Notes: generated from the letters alone by a model not told the origin. A stretch of 64,000 bases of DNA from Amycolatopsis vastitatis (GCF_002234595.1 NZ_NMUL01000002.1:176585-240584); one strand, 5' to 3'. Shown: positions 37,206 through 45,714, numbered from the stretch's first letter. Translations and numbers: made by a program.

Positions 37206-37240
37206 AGAAGGGCCCGCACGGTTAGCCGTGCGGGCCTTCT
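37206..37240. terminator. Terminator between pknB and the caspase cassette
   Basis: A 10-bp GC stem (37212-37221 with 37226-37235) extended by AGAAG/CTTCT pairing, with a TTAG loop. It lies between convergent operons and can serve both. Confidence 0.75.
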
Positions 37241-37246
37241 CCTTGT

Positions 37247-37561
37247 TCAGGGCTGGTCGAGGAATCCTTGGACGGCCCCGAGAACCTGCTCGGCATCGCT
37301 CGCGGCACCGCAGTCGAGTTCGAGTTCCTCGGCGGCGCCGGAACGTTTGACCTTCAGTGAGACACGGGCTTGGCAACGCAGCAGCCAGGCGAAGAGCGAG
37401 CGGCAGAAGACACCGGCGGAGTTGCTCGAAACACCGACCACGACGGCGTCGAAGACCTGGACGCGACCACGGAGCGCGTCCTCCCCACGCAACCAGGCGG
37501 CGAGCTCCGGGAGGTCACCGTCGGAGTCTGGCACGGTGATCGCGACGATCCCAGCCGTCAC
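37247..37561 (-). CDS. Effector-associated constant component (EACC1)-like small protein, shorter copy
   Basis: 104 residues from GTG 37561, chosen because AAAGGAG lies 5 bases upstream. It is a paralogue of the 118-residue protein at 39317: both have an ITVPDSD/ITLPDAD start, a WL-x-x-EDxLRGRVQ block, a CxSLF mid segment, SLKVK/TLKVK and a final LELxCG with a helix. It lacks about 14 residues (the RSGQMGG region) of its paralogue. I assign it to the EACC1 family from memory of Aravind-group conflict-system work. Role unknown; its position after the caspase gene suggests a partner or regulator. Confidence 0.6.
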   Translation of the reverse strand: MTAGIVAITVPDSDGDLPELAAWLRGEDALRGRVQVFDAVVVGVSSNSAGVFCRSLFAWLLRCQARVSLKVKRSGAAEELELDCGAASDAEQVLGAVQGFLDQP

Positions 37562-37660
37562 CCGTTCTCCTTTCACCCGAACCGGAGAGGCCCCGAACCT
37601 TAGTCGGCCCGACGGCTTGCCAGGAAGAGCGGGCGGCGATTTGAACAGTGCAAATTGCAA

Positions 37661-39310
37661 TCAGGAGCGGCGGGCGGCCCGGTAGCGATGGATCAAGGCA
37701 AGCGCGCTCCCCGCCGCCAGCAAGCCGAACAGCACGTCCATCCAGACCCTCAACGCGGTCAGGCTGGGCGGCCCCTCGGTCGACCGGCTCGTCGGTGGCG
37801 AAACGATGGCGAGAGCCAGGAGAGATGAGGCCACTACCAGCGCCACCCACGACGCGCCTGTCTGAAGCTGCCGCAACCTTGGGGACCATGCCGGAAAGGC
37901 GTCCTCCACGCATGGCCGATCGACGGCACTTACGGGGTGTCGGCGGCGGTACAGGAACAGCCCGCACACAGCCCCTGCGATGCTCATGGGAAGACCCAGA
38001 GTCAGATCGCCCCTCGCGCTGCTGAATACGGCGCCGGCGACACCACCGATCCCGAAGGAGACGCCCATGTAGAACCCGATCCGCAGCAGTAGCGCGGCGA
38101 CAACCTCGGCGAACCACCTGGCAGCGGTCCGGTTCGGCTGCCGCTCGACCACAGAGCTCGTCAACGGCAGCTTCGACTCAGCAGCCCGGGGACTCATGGG
38201 CGGAGCAGGCGAACTCTCGGGCGCGACGAGCTGCCGGACCTCGGCACTTTCCTTCGTCGACGGCCGCAGGAACTCGAGCACGTCGGCGAGCACCGGCAGG
38301 CCCTCCTCGACGCGGCCGCACGCGTTGACGAAATCGATCAGCTGATCCCGGCCGGACAACCGCGACGAGATCGTCAGCGGACGACCGAGCGCGGCCCGCA
38401 CTTCCTCGATCAACAACGTCCGGCTCGGCGCGTCATCGGCGAAACCGGCGACGACCAAGATGTCCACCAACGCCCTGCGGATCGCGAGCCCTGGAGTGGA
38501 CAACGGTTCGAAGATCGGCGGCTCGGCCACGGCCACCTTCTCCCGCACCCGCGCGACCTTCTTCGGCGCGGGCGGTGGCGGATCCGTCCGCAGCAGGAGG
38601 TTCCCGCTGGTGTTGCCCGTCTGTGTCTGGGGCAACGGCATACCGCGGGTGGCCATCTCGGCCCGGAGCGCACCGATCAGCTCGCTGACGTCGAGCGGCC
38701 GGCCGGGCACCGGGGAGCCGTTGGTCAAGAGCGACAGCAAGGCACCCGTGAAAGCCGTGTTCCGCTCGTCCGGCGGAGAGTGGGAGATCGAGTTGCGCGG
38801 AGAGGACGCGATCACCGTCGTGCCGGTCACCGCGATCTCCCTCGGGTCGGCCCGGTCAGCGGACATGGCGCCCAGCACCATGCCGGAATAGCAGCAGTCG
38901 AGGATCAGCACGCGGGTCTTCGCCGAACTCCGCTCGATGACTTCGCGGACGTAGTCGAACGGCACCGCGGTGGTGTCGAGTTCGTCGAGGTCGGTCTCAC
39001 GAGTGGTCAGGTACAGCTTGTCCTGCCGGTCGTGCCGGATCCCGTGGCCGGCGTAGTACACGAGCAGGAGGTCCTGCGCCTGGAAAGCGACCTTCTTCAG
39101 CCTGGTCATGAAGCTGTGAGCCGAATCCGGGGAGTCGACCACGGTGCACTGCTCCCAGCCGACCACGCCCGTGACCCGGTCGGTGATCGCCGCCTGCAGG
39201 TCCACCAGATTGCGGTGCACCGCGGGCAGATCCGGAAGCCGTTCGCTCTTGAAGTCTCCGGTACCCATGAGGATGACCCGAGAAAACTCAGGAATCGGCA
39301 GAGCACCCAA
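37661..39310 (-). CDS. Caspase-like peptidase with effector-associated-type domain and four membrane segments
   Basis: 549 residues. The start is TTG 39310, 6 bases past the EACC1 stop; ATG 39268 would cut the first strand. The caspase domain (about 10-240) has His89 in YYAGHG and Cys140 in LDCCYSG, the catalytic dyad, so it should be active. A linker rich in Pro follows, then a helical domain (about 275-348) resembling effector-associated domains (death-like adaptors), a Pro/Ser linker, and four hydrophobic segments (about 400-430, 436-455, 486-505, 522-541). Likely a membrane-tethered signalling or suicide protease. Target and trigger unknown. Confidence 0.75.
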   Translation of the reverse strand: MGALPIPEFSRVILMGTGDFKSERLPDLPAVHRNLVDLQAAITDRVTGVVGWEQCTVVDSPDSAHSFMTRLKKVAFQAQDLLLVYYAGHGIRHDRQDKLYLTTRETDLDELDTTAVPFDYVREVIERSSAKTRVLILDCCYSGMVLGAMSADRADPREIAVTGTTVIASSPRNSISHSPPDERNTAFTGALLSLLTNGSPVPGRPLDVSELIGALRAEMATRGMPLPQTQTGNTSGNLLLRTDPPPPAPKKVARVREKVAVAEPPIFEPLSTPGLAIRRALVDILVVAGFADDAPSRTLLIEEVRAALGRPLTISSRLSGRDQLIDFVNACGRVEEGLPVLADVLEFLRPSTKESAEVRQLVAPESSPAPPMSPRAAESKLPLTSSVVERQPNRTAARWFAEVVAALLLRIGFYMGVSFGIGGVAGAVFSSARGDLTLGLPMSIAGAVCGLFLYRRRHPVSAVDRPCVEDAFPAWSPRLRQLQTGASWVALVVASSLLALAIVSPPTSRSTEGPPSLTALRVWMDVLFGLLAAGSALALIHRYRAARRS

Positions 39311-39316
39311 CCCGAA

Positions 39317-39673
39317 TCAGGCCTTGCCCTCGAGGAACTGCTGGAGGGTGGCGGCGATCTCGCGGTAGTCGTCGGCGGTTCCGCAAACGAGCTCCAGCTC
39401 CGCGCCGGCCGCGTTCTTGACCTTGAGCGTCACCTTTTTCGCCTCGCGAGAGCGGGTCAGGAAACCGAACAGGGAGTTGCACAACGCGGTGGCGGTACCG
39501 CTGGTGACGACCACGACGACGGCCTCGAGAACACCACCCATCTGCCCCGACCGGATCGGCGCGTCCGCCAACTGGACCCGGCCTCGCAATTCATCTTCGT
39601 CCCCCAGCCACGAACCAAGCCGCCGAAGTTCTTCATCGGCATCCGGCAGGGTTATGGAGATCGTTCCTGACAT
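39317..39673 (-). CDS. EACC1-type effector-associated small protein
   Basis: 118 residues from ATG 39673, with GGAGGGGAG upstream. Small alpha/beta protein with the pattern ITLPDADEELRRLGSWL, GRVQLADAPIRSGQMGGVLE, TALCNSLFGFLTRSREA, VTLKVKNAAGAELELVCG. No signal or membrane segment. This matches my memory of effector-associated constant component 1, which sits in operons with caspase, trypsin or other effectors in multicellular bacteria. It precedes the caspase gene by 6 bp and is surely co-transcribed with it. A TATTCT element in the 37-bp upstream gap may be its own promoter. Confidence 0.65.
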   Translation of the reverse strand: MSGTISITLPDADEELRRLGSWLGDEDELRGRVQLADAPIRSGQMGGVLEAVVVVVTSGTATALCNSLFGFLTRSREAKKVTLKVKNAAGAELELVCGTADDYREIAATLQQFLEGKA

Positions 39674-39710
39674 CGACTCGGTTCTCCCCTCCAAGGCAGA
39701 ACAGAATAGC

Positions 39711-40352
39711 TCAGGAGCGGCGGCGTACGAGGGCCGAGACGACGAAGAAACTGACGGCCAGCATCGCCACCGACGTCAGCACCGCCAGCACCAGCGGGCC
39801 GCCGACCGGTTCGTCGTCGGTCAGGGCGTGCAGGAGGGGGTGGACCAGCGGGATCTTCGCCAGCAGCACGACGACCAGCGTGATCACCGCGGCGAGCACC
39901 GTCCAGCCGATCCGGTGCACCAGCAGCCGCGAGCACGGCAGCGCGATCGCGATGCCCAGCAGCGCGCACGCGACGTGGGCGAGCAACCCGATCCCCAGCG
40001 CCGACGGCTGGACCTTGAACGACTTGATCGCCGACCAGGCCTCGGTGATCACGGTCAGCAGCAGCGAACAGGCCAGCACCGTGAGGATCACCCCGGTGAT
40101 CATCCGCCGCCACTGCCGCGCGTGACTCAGCGTGACCAGGCGCTGCACCGGGTCTTCGATGTCGAGCAGCGCGATCGTCAGCCAGCACGACACCACCAGC
40201 AGGCCGCCGGCGCTCACGCCGAACAGCGGAAGCGGCGGCGAGTGCGGGTCGGCGTAGAGGATCACGCACAGCGCGAGGTACGCCAGCAAAGCCGGGAGGT
40301 ACCGCTGCGAATGGCCGAGCAGCGCCAGGTAGTACCGCGTCAAGGCGAGCAC
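39711..40352 (-). CDS. ABC transporter membrane protein
   Basis: 213 residues from GTG 40352, overlapping the ATPase gene by 13 bp. About six hydrophobic segments (for example YLPALLAYLALCVILY, LGIGLLAHVACALLGIAIAL, LAVLTSVAMLAVSFFVVSAL), an ending in RRRS. No sequence motif names the substrate. It forms an exporter or uptake pair with the ATPase upstream. Next gene downstream, 37 bp away on the same strand, is the EACC1 gene. Confidence 0.75.
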   Translation of the reverse strand: MLALTRYYLALLGHSQRYLPALLAYLALCVILYADPHSPPLPLFGVSAGGLLVVSCWLTIALLDIEDPVQRLVTLSHARQWRRMITGVILTVLACSLLLTVITEAWSAIKSFKVQPSALGIGLLAHVACALLGIAIALPCSRLLVHRIGWTVLAAVITLVVVLLAKIPLVHPLLHALTDDEPVGGPLVLAVLTSVAMLAVSFFVVSALVRRRS

Positions 40353-41131
40353 GGCGCCACCTCCCGCACCGACCAGCCGTCCTTGAGCGCGCGCAGCAGC
40401 ACGGCGTCGACACAGGCGACTTCGACGGTGAGCACCACCTGGCGGCCTTCGGCGACCGCGTGCCGCACGCCGGGCTCGTCCGCCCACTCGGTTCCGCGGC
40501 CCCGCAGGACGATCCGGGTGGTCGGCTCCGCGCTTTCCGCCGTGAGCCTGCCGGAGTCCATGAGGTGGACGACGTCGGCGTGGTCGTGCACCACCGGCGG
40601 CCGGTGGTCGGTGAACACGACGCTCGCCCCGCGCGCCCGCGTCTCGGCGACGAGCTCGCCGAGGATCGCGTGCGTCCCGACGTCCAGCCCGGACCACGGC
40701 TCGTCGAGGATCAGCAGGTCGGGCCGGATCATCACGGCCTGCGCGAGCCCCACCTTCTGCGCGTTGCCCTTGGACAGCGTGCGCAGCGGCGCCGACGGCC
40801 CGCCGACCAGGGCGAGCCGTTCGAGCAGCGGGTCGATCACCGACAGGTCGGTGAGCCCGCGGATGCGCGCCATGTGCCGCAGGTAGGCCCGGGCACCCAT
40901 CCGCTGGCCGGCCGGGAAGCGGTCCGGCAGGTAGCCGATCCGCGGGGTGCCGGTGAGTGACCCGGTCGTGGCGCGCGAGACGCCGGCCATGATCCGCAGC
41001 AGCGTCGACTTGCCGGAGCCGTTGCTGCCGAGGATGCCGACGACGTGCCCGGGCTCGACGCTCAGGTCGACGTCACGCAGGACGAAGTCACCGCGCCCGT
41101 ACCGCTTGCCGACCCCCTCGAGCCGGATCAC
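40340..41131 (-). CDS. ABC transporter ATP-binding protein
   Basis: 263 residues. Walker A GSNGSGKSTLL, signature TLSKGNAQKVGLAQA (LSKGN variant), Walker B LLILDEPWSGLD, and a C-terminal segment of about 60 residues beyond the core. It overlaps the trpG-like gene upstream by ATGA and the permease downstream by 13 bp. The cargo is unknown. Confidence 0.88.
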   Translation of the reverse strand: MIRLEGVGKRYGRGDFVLRDVDLSVEPGHVVGILGSNGSGKSTLLRIMAGVSRATTGSLTGTPRIGYLPDRFPAGQRMGARAYLRHMARIRGLTDLSVIDPLLERLALVGGPSAPLRTLSKGNAQKVGLAQAVMIRPDLLILDEPWSGLDVGTHAILGELVAETRARGASVVFTDHRPPVVHDHADVVHLMDSGRLTAESAEPTTRIVLRGRGTEWADEPGVRHAVAEGRQVVLTVEVACVDAVLLRALKDGWSVREVAPCSP

Positions 41132-41772
41132 GCAACAGCGGCCTTCTGAAGCGCCTTGGTCGCGCGCTCGAGCTCGTTCACCCTGGCCGGGTCGACGGGG
41201 TGGCCCGCGGCGGCCAGCCAGTTCGCGAGCATCCGGTGGCCGCCCTCGGTGAGCACGGACTCCGGGTGGAACTGGACGCCTTCCAGCGGCAGCTCACGGT
41301 GGCGCATGCCCATCACGATCCCGGACTCGGTGCGGCCGGTGATCTCGAAGACGGCGTCCGGGATGGTCTCGGGCAGCACGGTCAGGGAGTGGTAGCGCGT
41401 GGCCGTGAACTCCTCGGGCAGGTCCTTGAGGATGCCGGCACCGGCGTGGCGGACCTGGCTCGTCTTGCCGTGGAGCAGTTCGGGCGCGCGGTCGACGGTC
41501 GCGCCGTAGACGACTCCCAGCGCTTGGTGGCCGAGGCACACGCCGAGCATCGGCGTGCGCGTCTCGGCGCACTTGCGGACGACGTCCATGCTCTGACCGG
41601 CGCGTTCGGGCGTACCGGGACCGGGTGAGACGAGCACGGCGTCGAACTCGGGCACGCGGTCGAGGTCCACGACGTCGTTGCGCCAGACCGTGCAGTCGGC
41701 GCCGAGCTGGGCCAGGTACTGGACCAGGTTGTAGACGAAGCTGTCGTAGTTGTCGACGACGAGAACGCGCAT
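41128..41772 (-). CDS. trpG: Glutamine amidotransferase, TrpG/PabA type
   Basis: 214 residues from ATG 41772 (MRVLVVDNYDSFVYNLVQYL). Class I GATase triad: Cys in LGVCLGHQALG, His and Glu in GVQFHPESVLT. It supplies ammonia to anthranilate or aminodeoxychorismate synthase. A gene of this type sits beside pknB in mycobacteria (trpG/pabA), so the position is ancestral. Which pathway it serves cannot be told. Confidence 0.9.
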   Translation of the reverse strand: MRVLVVDNYDSFVYNLVQYLAQLGADCTVWRNDVVDLDRVPEFDAVLVSPGPGTPERAGQSMDVVRKCAETRTPMLGVCLGHQALGVVYGATVDRAPELLHGKTSQVRHAGAGILKDLPEEFTATRYHSLTVLPETIPDAVFEITGRTESGIVMGMRHRELPLEGVQFHPESVLTEGGHRMLANWLAAAGHPVDPARVNELERATKALQKAAVA

Positions 41773-41828
41773 GGCGCCGAGCTTACCGGCTCCCAGCAGG
41801 TGGACCGTACGCCAAATCACATTTTGAC

Positions 41829-41847
41829 TTAGGTGAACCTAACTTAC
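41829..41847. promoter_or_regulatory. IdeR/DmdR-type iron box
   Basis: TTAGGTGAACCTAACTTAC matches the known DmdR1/IdeR box TTAGGTGAGCCTAACCTAA at 16 of 19 positions and ends one base before GTG 41849. A TTGACT at 41824-41829 and a TAnnnT at 41845-41850 could be -35/-10, which would give a nearly leaderless message. Confidence 0.65.
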
Positions 41848-41857
41848 CGTGGATCCA

Positions 41858-43204
41858 GTGAGCCGATCTCTTCGTGTAGCCGTGGTGGGTGCCGGTCCGG
41901 CCGGGATCTACGCCGCCGACATCCTGGACAAGTCCGACGCCGACGTCTCGATCGACCTGTTCGAACGGATGCCGGCGCCGTTCGGGCTGATCCGGTACGG
42001 CGTCGCGCCCGACCACCCGCGCATCAAGGGCATCGTGACGGCGCTGGAGAAGGTGCTCTCGAAGCCGAACATCCGCCTGCTGGGCAACATCGACTACGGC
42101 ACCGACATCAAGCTCGACGAGCTGCGCGAGTTCTACGACGCGGTGATCTTCTCGACGGGCGCGTCCGCCGACCGCGCGCTCGACATCCCGGGCATCGACC
42201 TGGACGGCAGCCACGGCGCCGCCGACTTCGTGTCCTGGTACGACGGCCACCCGGACGCGCCGCGCACCTGGCCGCTGAACGCGTCCTCGGTAGCGGTCCT
42301 GGGTGTCGGGAACGTGGCGCTGGACGTCGCGCGCATCCTGGCGAAGACGGCCGACGAGCTGCTGACCACCGACATCCCGGACAACGTCTACCAGGGCTTG
42401 CGGGCCAGCCCGGTGACGGACGTGCACGTGTTCGGCCGCCGCGGCCCGGCGCAGGCGAAGTTCACGCCGCTGGAGCTGCGTGAGCTGGACCACTCGCCGA
42501 ACGTCGAGGTCATCGTCCACCCCGAGGACATCGAGTTCGACGAGGGCAGCATCGCGGCGCTGCGGGCGTCGAAGCAGATCGACATGGTCGTGAAGACGCT
42601 GCAGGAGTGGGCGATCCGCGAGCCGGGCTCCCGGCCGCGCCGGCTGCACCTGCACTTCTTCCACTCCCCCGCGGAAGTCCTCGGCGCGGACGGCCGCGTG
42701 ACCGGCCTGCGTACCGAGCGGACCGAACTGACCGGCGACGGGAACGTCCGCGGCACCGGCGAGTTCCACGACTGGGACGTCCAGGCGGTGTACCGCGCGG
42801 TGGGTTACCTGTCGTCGCACCTGCCGGAGCTCCCGTTCGACCACGCGGCGGGCGTCGTGCCGAACGAGGCGGGCCGGGTGCTTGACCTGGACGACAACCA
42901 GCTGCCGGGCGTCTACGTGACGGGCTGGATCAAGCGCGGCCCGGTGGGCTTGATCGGCCACACGAAGGGCGACGCGGCGGAGACGATCGCGAGCCTCCTG
43001 GCGGACGCGGAAACGCTTCGCGCCCCGAAGTACGACTCGCCGGACGCGATCCTGGACTTCCTCGGTACGCGCGGAATCCCGTTCACGACCTGGGAAGGCT
43101 GGGGCCGGCTCGACGCGCACGAGAAGGCACTGGGCACGGCGGCGGGCCGTGAGCGCATCAAGGTGGTGGAGCGCGAGGAGATGACCCGGGTCTCCCGCGG
43201 CTAA
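41858..43204 (+). CDS. fprA: Ferredoxin/adrenodoxin-NADP+ reductase (FprA-like)
   Basis: 448 residues from GTG 41858; GTG 41849 is the alternative but touches the iron box. FAD motif VAVVGAGPAGIYAADIL, conserved FERMPAPFGLIRYGVAPDHPRIK, NADP motif VLGVGNVALDVARIL, and TGWIKRGPVGLIGHTKGDAAET near the end are diagnostic for the adrenodoxin-reductase type. It passes electrons from NADPH to ferredoxins, often for P450s. The iron box points to repression by iron via IdeR/DtxR. Confidence 0.93.
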   Translation: MSRSLRVAVVGAGPAGIYAADILDKSDADVSIDLFERMPAPFGLIRYGVAPDHPRIKGIVTALEKVLSKPNIRLLGNIDYGTDIKLDELREFYDAVIFSTGASADRALDIPGIDLDGSHGAADFVSWYDGHPDAPRTWPLNASSVAVLGVGNVALDVARILAKTADELLTTDIPDNVYQGLRASPVTDVHVFGRRGPAQAKFTPLELRELDHSPNVEVIVHPEDIEFDEGSIAALRASKQIDMVVKTLQEWAIREPGSRPRRLHLHFFHSPAEVLGADGRVTGLRTERTELTGDGNVRGTGEFHDWDVQAVYRAVGYLSSHLPELPFDHAAGVVPNEAGRVLDLDDNQLPGVYVTGWIKRGPVGLIGHTKGDAAETIASLLADAETLRAPKYDSPDAILDFLGTRGIPFTTWEGWGRLDAHEKALGTAAGRERIKVVEREEMTRVSRG

Positions 43205-43860
43205 GCCTCCGCGCCCAGGTAGGCCAGCACGGCGAGCACGCGGCGGTTCGTGTCGTCCGAAGCCGAGATGCCCAGCTTGGCGAAGATGTTCGCCGTGTGC
43301 TTGCCGACCGCGCCTTCGCTGAAGTGCAGGCGGGTGGCGATCGCCGCGTTCGAGCAGCCTTCCGCCATCAGGGAAAGCACCTCACGCTCGCGGGGCGTCA
43401 ACGCGGCCAGCGGGTCGGAGGCGTTGCCCGCGACCAGTTTGGCGATCACTTCGGGGTCCATCACCGTGCCGCCGGCCGCCACGCGGCGGACCGCGTCGAT
43501 GAACTGGTCCGCGTTGAACACCCGGTCCTTCAGCAGGTAGCCGATCGCGCCGGTGCCGTCGGCCAGCAGCTCGCGGGCGTACAGCTGCTCGACGTGCTGG
43601 GACAGCACGAGGATCGGCAGCCCGGGGATCTCCCGGCGCGCGCCCAACGCGGCCTGCAGGCCCTCGTCGGTGTTCGTCGGCGGCATCCGTACGTCCACAA
43701 TGGACACGTCGGGTCGTTCTTCGCGCAAGGCAGCCACGAGTTCGGGGCCGGTGGCGACCGCCGCGACGACGTCGAAGCCGTGCGCCGTCAGGAGATGCGT
43801 CAGGCCGTCTCGGAGGAGGTACTGGTCCTCGGCGACGAGGGTTCTTGGTCGATCTGACAC
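43201..43860 (-). CDS. Two-component response regulator, NarL/LuxR type
   Basis: 219 residues. Receiver domain (about 1-125): phospho-acceptor Asp in VSIVDVRMPP, Lys in GYLLKDRV. LuxR helix-turn-helix (LTPREREVLSLMAEGCSNAAIATRLHFSEGAVGKHTANIFAKLG). Cognate kinase gene overlaps it by 61 bp. Probably controls the divergent ABC exporter at 45793. Confidence 0.93.
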   Translation of the reverse strand: MSDRPRTLVAEDQYLLRDGLTHLLTAHGFDVVAAVATGPELVAALREERPDVSIVDVRMPPTNTDEGLQAALGARREIPGLPILVLSQHVEQLYARELLADGTGAIGYLLKDRVFNADQFIDAVRRVAAGGTVMDPEVIAKLVAGNASDPLAALTPREREVLSLMAEGCSNAAIATRLHFSEGAVGKHTANIFAKLGISASDDTNRRVLAVLAYLGAEA

Positions 43861-45623
43861 GGGATCTCCAGGGTCGCCTTCGTCGGGCCGCCGATCGGGC
43901 TGGTCAGCGTCAACCTACCGTCGAACCCGCCCAGCCGGCGCTCGATTCCGCGGAGTCCGGAGCCCAACGCCGGGTTCGCGCCGCCCGGCCCTTCGTCGGT
44001 CACCACCACCGTCAGAAGGTCGTCCGCGAAGGCGACGTCGATCGACACGCTCTTCGCGCCGTGCTTCGCCGCGTTGCCGAGCAGTTCGGACACCGCGAAG
44101 TACACGCACGCTTCCACCGGTTCCTCGATCCGCCCCGGCAGCGAGCCCGTGACCTGTGATTTCAGCGGGCTGTCCAGAGCCAGCGCCCGCACGGCGTCCA
44201 GCAACCCGCGCTCGGACAGCACCGGCGGGTGGATGCCGCGGATCAGCACCCGCAGCTCGGTGAGCGCCTCCGACGACGACGCGCGCAACTCCGCCGCGAG
44301 CCGTTTCGCCGCCGCCGGATCGGTGTCCACCAGCGCCTCGACCGCGCCGAGCTTCATGCCCATCGCGACCAGCCGCGACTGGATGCCGTCGTGCAGGTCG
44401 CGCTCGATCCGGCGCAGCTCCGCCGCCTGCGTGACCGTGACGTCGGACCGGGTCTGCTTCAGCCGTTCGACGCGCTGGGCGAGCCGGGACGACTCGGTCG
44501 GCCCGAGCCACACCCGCGCGAAGCGGGCCAGCTGCCGGACGACCCACGGCGCCGGAGCCAAGGCTGCGGCGAACGCCAGCAGGATCAACGGCGACTGCGC
44601 GAGCGCACCGAGATGCGTCGACACCGCGGGCAGCGGGAACCACTCGACGCGCGGCGACACCAACGGCCGCCACACCCAGAGCACCGAGAGGCCCGTCATG
44701 GCCCAGCCGAACAACGCGAGCGCCGGCAGCGAGCAGGCGAGCGAAACGAGCGAGATCAGGCCACCGCCCGCGATGTCCCGCCAGGTGGCCCGGTCGCGCA
44801 GGATCCACCGGGTGCGCGCGTGCTGGACTGGCCAGAACGGCTCCTCGTACAGCTGCCTGCCGACCTGGTAGAGCCCGTCGGCGCGGGGCACCGGCAACGC
44901 GGGCGGCGGCAGGTACGGACGCGGGATCCGCACGCCTGTCCAGTTCTCCGCCTCCCGGCGCAGCGTGTCCGTGATCGAACGGCACCACAGCACGACCGGG
45001 GCCGCCAGCGGCATGGCGCCGACGAACACGACCAGCTGGAACGCCGAGAAGATCAGCTGGACCAGCGCCAGCGCAACGATGCCGAACTGGTGGCCGAGCG
45101 ATTCGAGGTGCCGGTGCACCCAGTTCTTGCGCACGGCTTCGGCGGGCGGGCGAGGACCGATCCACCAGCGCGTCCACCGGCCATAGCCGCGCAGCACCAC
45201 CGGGCCGCCGAGCAGCACGGCGACCGGCAACAGCAGTGTGCACAACGGGTTCACGAGCTGCCAGGTGAACTCGCGGCCCGTCGCCGGATCCTCCATCGCC
45301 CAGGTGAGCCGGTGCTGCCAACTGATCCAGAACGCCCGTTTGTAGAGCTGGTTGCCGTCGCGGTACCAGCCATCGCGTTCGCGCACCGGCTCCGGCGGCT
45401 CGGGCCGGTACGGCGCCGGGATCTCGACGCCGCACCAGCGCGCGACCAGCGCGCGCATGGCCGCCGACCGGCGACGGGCCCACAAGACCGTCGGGCCGAA
45501 GAAGAAGACCAGCCCGACGCAGAGCATTCCGAACGTGATCAGCTGGATCAGCACGTCCACCCAGCTGAGCAGCGAGAACGCGGCCAGCGCGAACGCTCGG
45601 CCGACCGCACGCACGTACGGCAT
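43800..45623 (-). CDS. Two-component sensor histidine kinase with duplicated sensor region
   Basis: 607 residues from ATG 45623 (AGGAGG upstream). Several membrane segments, then DHp/HisKA_3 (ERDLHDGIQSRLVAMGMKLG, His411) and HATPase (SELLGNAAKHGAK, VTDEGPGG, GSGLRGIERRLGG). The membrane half holds two related modules (about 50-125 and 215-290) sharing GVEIPAPY/GVRIPRPY, DGWY/DGLY, QLYxxxFW and AT-R repeats, i.e. an internal duplication of a sensor-type domain. Confidence 0.92.
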   Translation of the reverse strand: MPYVRAVGRAFALAAFSLLSWVDVLIQLITFGMLCVGLVFFFGPTVLWARRRSAAMRALVARWCGVEIPAPYRPEPPEPVRERDGWYRDGNQLYKRAFWISWQHRLTWAMEDPATGREFTWQLVNPLCTLLLPVAVLLGGPVVLRGYGRWTRWWIGPRPPAEAVRKNWVHRHLESLGHQFGIVALALVQLIFSAFQLVVFVGAMPLAAPVVLWCRSITDTLRREAENWTGVRIPRPYLPPPALPVPRADGLYQVGRQLYEEPFWPVQHARTRWILRDRATWRDIAGGGLISLVSLACSLPALALFGWAMTGLSVLWVWRPLVSPRVEWFPLPAVSTHLGALAQSPLILLAFAAALAPAPWVVRQLARFARVWLGPTESSRLAQRVERLKQTRSDVTVTQAAELRRIERDLHDGIQSRLVAMGMKLGAVEALVDTDPAAAKRLAAELRASSSEALTELRVLIRGIHPPVLSERGLLDAVRALALDSPLKSQVTGSLPGRIEEPVEACVYFAVSELLGNAAKHGAKSVSIDVAFADDLLTVVVTDEGPGGANPALGSGLRGIERRLGGFDGRLTLTSPIGGPTKATLEIPCQIDQEPSSPRTSTSSETA

Positions 45624-45694
45624 CCGGCACCTCCTTCCCCCGAGATCCTGGCCGATCCGCCCCCATCCGCGCATTGCGCGAAGCCCCACGAAAA

Positions 45695-45714
45695 GGGTGG
45701 GGAAAACCCCACCC
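45695..45714. repeat. Perfect inverted repeat between kinase and exporter genes
   Basis: GGGTGGGG (45695-45702), AAAA, CCCCACCC (45707-45714) lies in the 169-bp divergent gap. It may be a binding site of the response regulator or a hairpin in the exporter leader. Confidence 0.4.

Noticed and set aside
37206..37240. Repeat near pknB considered as a CRISPR or attachment repeat
   Set aside because: Single hairpin, no spacer array; a terminator explains it. No CRISPR array was seen in the window.
41128..41772. Considered a full anthranilate synthase
   Set aside because: Only the amidotransferase domain is present; no chorismate-binding subunit nearby.
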